64,000 nucleotides of DNA, from assembly GCF_037975245.1 (NCBI RefSeq), contig NC_092564.1, positions 9,707,984 through 9,771,983 of the forward strand. The letters are read 5' to 3'. Position numbers and translations under genes: made by a program. Numbering within the stretch: position 1 is the first letter of the stretch; each line of letters starts with the position of its first letter. Shown in pieces: positions 59,032-64,000 of this stretch. Origin of the DNA: Apostichopus japonicus. Taxonomy: Eukaryota; Echinodermata; Holothuroidea; Aspidochirotida; Stichopodidae. Under the pieces are notes generated by a model that was given only the letters and a program-made list of their open reading frames with translations, was not told the DNA's origin and made no database searches.

Positions 59032-59157
59032 CCTAACCTCCTAACCCTATTCCCTACTTCCTTACCCTAACCCCTAACCATATTCCCTACTTCCTTACCC
59101 TTATCCCTAACCCTAGGCCTACTCCTTAACCCTACTTTCTAACCCCTAACCCTATTC
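59032..59157 (+). repeat. Degenerate CCCTAA telomere-like repeat
   Basis: About ten imperfect units of CCCTAAC, CCCCTAACC, TTCCCTACTTCCTTACC and CTAACCCTATTC in 125 bp, on the plus strand. A degenerate interstitial telomere-like array. Confidence 0.75.
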
Positions 59158-60754
59158 TGCCGATTCGAAGTAAGCTTTCCCATTCATATGGTACGGATTG
59201 TAAAGTTAGGCCGCAATTTGTATAAACGCAATTTCATAGTCGTAAGGTATTACTGTTATACAGTGCATAGGGGATTTACAAGTTGTGGCTTAAGTACAGC
59301 AGAACTAGAAAGGTAATAGCCTACACAGTAGTACTACCTACTCGGCTTGTGCTAGGCCTACATCAAGTTAAATCAGTTCAGCTAATGTTAAGCTTAGACT
59401 ATGCACATTTAATTGTAATTATATATATGGACTTGCCCTAGCCTACCGGCTTATACCAACCCTTGCTAATAATAGCAAGTTGGTATTCGGATGGAGGTTC
59501 CACCGTGGCAAGGGACTGCTAATTAGCTGAGGTGCAAGTGGAATGAATAATAGTCATAGGTTACCCATATGAGAGATAGACCCATAAACAAAATTGAATC
59601 TTCTTTTCTCAAGAATGTTTTGCCTTCCATTATAAACCAGTGAATAAAAACTAGGCCTTCTGAAATAGAATAATTTTACACAGTTCTATTCTTGTCATTT
59701 TACTTTGATTAAATCAGAAGCTCTTTGATAGTTTGTGACCACAGAATATTTTCCCAGAGACCAGCCAAAGATATGCTCTGATACGCAACTGGTAGATTCA
59801 GGCATAAACTGGGTGGTCTATGTTTTATTGTTATGAGTAGAATGGGAGTGTATTTATAGGCTAGTATTACAGCAGTTTTCTCTGGGCTTTCTGAATCCTT
59901 TAGGTTGCACAGTAAAAAATCTGTTTCCTTTTCGCTCAGGATATCTTGGCATCAGTCTTAATTTGAATCTGGGGATAGCCTCTGGTTGGCAGGACTCATC
60001 ATATCCCATGTACCGGGGGCTCAGGGCTCCTTATTACTGTTTTAGCGTTACCAAATTTCATGGACAAAAAGCCAGTCAGGTTACCAACATTCAAAATTTG
60101 CAGACTTCCTTTATACCAGCAATGATCAATAAAGAGATTGTATTTTGAGCATCACTTTTGCAATTTGTTGCCAATTTAAGTAAACACAAGGGGTAGTAAA
60201 AATTCTAAGCTTGGTTTAAACATATTGAAAAATCATACTACATAAGTATTGGGAAGGGTAGCCTAATGTTTTTCCAAAAAAAATTAATAATAATGCTACA
60301 GCACACAGTTTCATGCACCTCAATTTGGTGGGCAATAAAATGATTCATCTAAAAATTTAAGAATCCTTCTGCAAAGTAATGCAATTTATTCTTTCCACAA
60401 TGCTTAATGCAAATGTTTAAAAATAATTTACGCACTCATAATATTATCGGGCCACCGGAATCTCAGGATGAAAAGCCAGACTGGCTACTACTTTTGAAAA
60501 TCAATTTCGAGCACTGGTTGATTCACAGGGTAGTTCGTTCTTTCGGGCATTACACCAGTAATGTTACTAGAGCAAAAAATTCCCCGGTACACAAGCCCCC
60601 CCCCCCCCAAAAAAAAGTTTGTGTCCTGTGAAGAAAAGTCGCAAAATCATGCGTTCGTAACAATTCTGATTACGCTGATATGCTGCCTACTGTAAGTCCT
60701 TAGAGCTGCATTCTTGTAGTTTGCATAACACTTTTAGACAATAAAAAAGACCAA

Positions 60755-60840
60755 AGGAAGTTACGGCTAGAACACGATTCAAACCAGTGTCCTCTGGGTT
60801 TCAATTCCATTGTTTTAAATAACACTAACTACAGGACTGT
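60755..60840 (-). mobile_element. tRNA-like SINE fragment in the CERS1 intron
   Basis: GGCTAGAACACGATTCAAACC reads on the minus strand as GGTTTGAATCGTG, a B-box-like word, and matches the fragment at 46268. The A-box side is not clear. Confidence 0.4.
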
Positions 60841-63800
60841 GGTAATGTAGGACAGACAAATGAATAACTTAAAAAATAGGAAACGACTTGCAGTATAACC
60901 CAAAAGTACAACCCTGGCATATGCATCCAGGTGCGTAGATCTCATAATTGTTGGTGTGTGTGCAAAGGATTTGTAGGTATTGTCTTTAAAAATGAAATGT
61001 CCACACCGAAGCTCAATATTATACTAGATGCTACACTTAATATCTGCTTAGTGTAAATTAGCAACCTACTGTAAATTGTTTTCTTGAAATCTAGTGCAGT
61101 TAACTTTTGAAAGGAATCTTTTTCATTATTATGTCATGATCTTGTATCACTAGATGACTTTTAAGGCAATATACAGAATTCAGGAACTGCTAATTTATAT
61201 GTAGTTGCATGAGTGTGCATCAGCTATATGCTTGCAGTATAAATTTTAATGTACCACAGAAACGATGGGGTACTAATTCTGGTCAAGGAGAATGCTGTTC
61301 CTTCAGCCATCCATGGTTTATAAATAAAACCATGATGGTTCTATGTTAGGGTTCAAGGACAAGGATTTTCATGTCAGAGTTGCTTTGTAAACCTCTTGGT
61401 TGTGGTGCTAATCTAACAACCTACTGTTCTAGTAAATTCACATGTGATCACTTTTAAACAATAAGATAGAGAACACCAAGTCCCTAAAACAGCTTAGAAT
61501 TTAGTTCCCAACATTGTGAAAATGCATAATGTATTGTAGGTGTTCCTTCAAGTACCGGACTCCTAATACTTAACAATGATGCTGCAGAACCACTTCGTTT
61601 ATATGTTAAATTTCATTATTCATCAGTGTGGTTAAGTTTCTTTGGTAGAAAGGGGTATAATTTCTTAAATTTATGTTGAGCATTGCCGTAGTCATTACTT
61701 CGTCTCTCACATTGGCTCGAAACAAATTAGCTTTATAAATTATTCCATAATGAAACATGAGCAAAGGCAACAGAAAGTGAAAGTGATTTCATCTCTCATT
61801 GTCACATCACACATTGACAAATTGGTAGTCCTTTTAAATAACTTTAAAAACCAGAATATCTTCCACATGGTACAAGAGCTTTGTTAGTACTGTAGCTGTT
61901 GTAAAGTAGGAATTTTACCTATTAACCATAGGTCTTCTTTTTTTGGTTCTGCATGATTGAAACCCACAAATATTACTTCAAGCATAACCTGCTTGCAAAG
62001 TTGTTGCTAATGCTGCACTTCCTTCCTGTGTTTGTGATATCTTCTTGTTTCAAGTTGCAACATGATGATTTACCAAACTAAAAACATACACTTAAACTAT
62101 CAAACTAATACTATGTATCAAACGGGAATAGTAGTCTGTTAACACTGTCCTTAAAATGGAATGTGGCAGTATGAAGGGCTTATAAAACTACAGACCGAGC
62201 AGATAGAAACACATTGAGTTTCAAAATTGGACTGAAAGCATTTTCCACATCGCTGAAGAATAAAAGTTTGATATTGATCACATTCAAAACATTGTGATGT
62301 CATGTACGGAATGGAAAAATTGAACTTGACGTTCATGTATGCAATTCGAACCCCTACAGTAACAAGTGAAATTGCTGTTTAATTTTGTCTCGGTCACTTT
62401 ATAATCCCTTACTGACTGACCCCTTTTCTCATTCCTTCCCCTCTCCCCACCCTTCCATTCTCTCCACATCCCTTCTTGGTATTGATTAGGCACACCACAA
62501 GACAACAGAAACTTGTCTTCTCTGCCAGTATCATGTACAGTATGTGTACTTTTCATCGTCTGGTTAGTCAAAGTATCCGTACAGTAGTATAAATGTGCAT
62601 GTAATATTTTGGAGATCTGTTGAACTTTGAGAGTAAATTTATGGCGGTCCTTTGTTTCATTGGATACAACGATAAGAGAATTTGACAATCTGTCGGTCAA
62701 GGATCAAAGTGGAAGTGATTTTGAAATCATATTGCAGTGCAGTTGTTGTTCACTGTCCCTTCTCTGTGTTAGACCAAGAATACAGTTTGGCCTGGTACCT
62801 ATTGTTTACTGTTCGATACACTACCTCTGCTTATCTCAATGTGACCTTGTTGGAAGACTTGGCAATAGTTGTGCAATAGTTAGACAATCTGTACTTTATA
62901 TTTCCAAAGGGATTAGTATTCAATACAGTCTAGCTACAGTTTCAGACATCAATGAGAAAAGAACAGGCCATTTCCACAATTTCCTTTCATGCTGAAAATG
63001 ATATATTCTATTGTGTTTTTCATTCATTCCTTTGTTTCCAGCAAGTAAAAACTTTTACAGTGAATTATCATAGAACAGAGAATAGTGTGTACATACTACA
63101 CATTCAAATGATTATTTACATGCTAATGTACTGTTATCTTATTGTACCTTTATTGCCTGTTAAATGATACATACATTAGTACTCTTTTGTTTTAGACCTT
63201 GGTGACGAGAAATTGCAGACTTTCTTAATGACAAGCTTTTGGTGTAAGTGTCTACAGTAGATTCATTCTCTTCAAGGCTACAGATACCTAGCAGACAAAT
63301 TTATGTGCAGAAGTTTGAAAAGTGTCATGTTGTAAGACAGTACAGTACCTTACCTGTGAGTACTGTGACTCTTGTACAGCACTACAGAGCTTAATGGTTG
63401 TTCCATGTGTATTGCTTCAGCATTCTCACATGGTCTTAGATCATACTGCCTGGTGAACATTATTATAATTCTTTTTACAAATTTGCCTATAGTATACGTA
63501 TCAATCCACAAGAGGCTTTTTCTTTGTCTTTGCCTCAGATGTGCAGTCTGCCAGGCATAGCCCTTTGATTACCCTTTTGTTATATGGTATGTCTTTAGGA
63601 CAAAGGATTAGTTAATTTAACTGACAAATCTACACTGAACCTTTGTTACCATCCTGTGACTTATTGATGAAGTTTGATTGAGCAGATGCTACAGTCCATA
63701 TACGTCAGTGTCATTCATAATCAACAGTATGAATGCTCAGGGGTGTACTCTATAACATGGGAAGAACAGTCTTTAGGAAATCACATGACTTCTTTGTATA

Positions 63801-64000
63801 CCTTTTCATTCATTGCGATCAGTCGATATCTTTGAAGTTTGCACACAAGAAACTCAGTTGCATCATTTCAAGTTTATGTGGATAAATATATTATAAGCAA
63901 CTTGTTAACATTTTGGTCTCCCTTTGAAACACACTGTATATTGTTTATTTTCAAATTGTAATATGAGGCACTACCGAAAAGAAAACAATCGGTCAGACCG

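Larger units (their letters stand above)
58801..64000 (+). other. Putative first intron of the CERS1-like gene
   Basis: No convincing second exon (searched by eye for the KxPESxWK motif that follows in ceramide synthases). It holds telomere-like repeats (59032-59157), a poly-C run at 60597, a tRNA-like fragment (60755-60840) and a CAGGTGCGTAGATC hAT-like end near 60929. A 138-codon minus frame (62284-62700) and a 122-codon plus frame (62627-62995) match no family. Confidence 0.45.

Noticed and set aside
62284-62700. 138-codon minus-strand open frame
   Set aside because: Low-complexity pyrimidine tract on the plus strand makes the frame open; no recognisable family.
62627-62995. 122-codon plus-strand open frame
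   Set aside because: Overlaps other frames on both strands, no family resemblance, no convincing ceramide synthase exon motif.

Overview
This is a window of animal nuclear DNA. It is AT-rich and intron-rich, with small exons flanked by consensus GT...AG splice sites. I reconstructed four protein-coding genes by hand from splice sites, reading phase and family motifs. The gene set (Caspr/neurexin-IV, muscle-type myosin essential light chain, KIF28/KLP-6 kinesin-3, ceramide synthase 1), a strong U12-type AT-AC intron, many poly-G/poly-C tracts and low GC suggest a marine invertebrate bilaterian. An invertebrate deuterostome such as an echinoderm is my best guess, but this is inference and not shown directly.

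Layout. (1) About 3-11443, plus strand: the last eight exons of a contactin-associated protein (Caspr/CNTNAP/neurexin IV). They encode the end of one laminin-G domain, an EGF domain, the last laminin-G domain, the membrane span and a short tail. The gene starts before the window. A possible alternative cytoplasmic tail is encoded at 8269-8299 plus 9490-9802. A long 3' region with a 20-bp minisatellite follows. (2) 16.1-20.27 kb: intergenic, with a hAT-type MITE (18631-19030) that has an 8-bp target duplication. (3) 20272-34081, plus strand: a complete myosin essential light chain gene of 165 residues. It has two alternative last coding exons of identical size and phase, and a CArG/CRE/E-box cluster in intron 1. 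(4) 36711-54589, minus strand: a complete 21-exon kinesin-3 gene of KIF28/KLP-6 type. All exon phases join and the total is exactly 978 codons including the stop. Its first intron is AT-AC (U12-type) and contains a roughly 400-bp foldback and a palindrome-rich stretch. (5) 54.6-58.57 kb: a divergent intergenic region. (6) 58570-58800, plus strand: first coding exon of a CERS1-like ceramide synthase. The rest of the window looks like its first intron.

The genes do not form a pathway; this is ordinary metazoan linkage. MLC and KIF28 are convergent, with candidate polyadenylation signals close together near 35.6 kb. KIF28 and CERS1 are divergent.

Most of the window is non-coding. It holds microsatellites, minisatellites, two hAT-like MITEs, a tRNA-headed SINE with a structured 3' module and fragments of a second tRNA-like family. 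No CRISPR arrays, rRNA genes or confident functional tRNA genes were seen.
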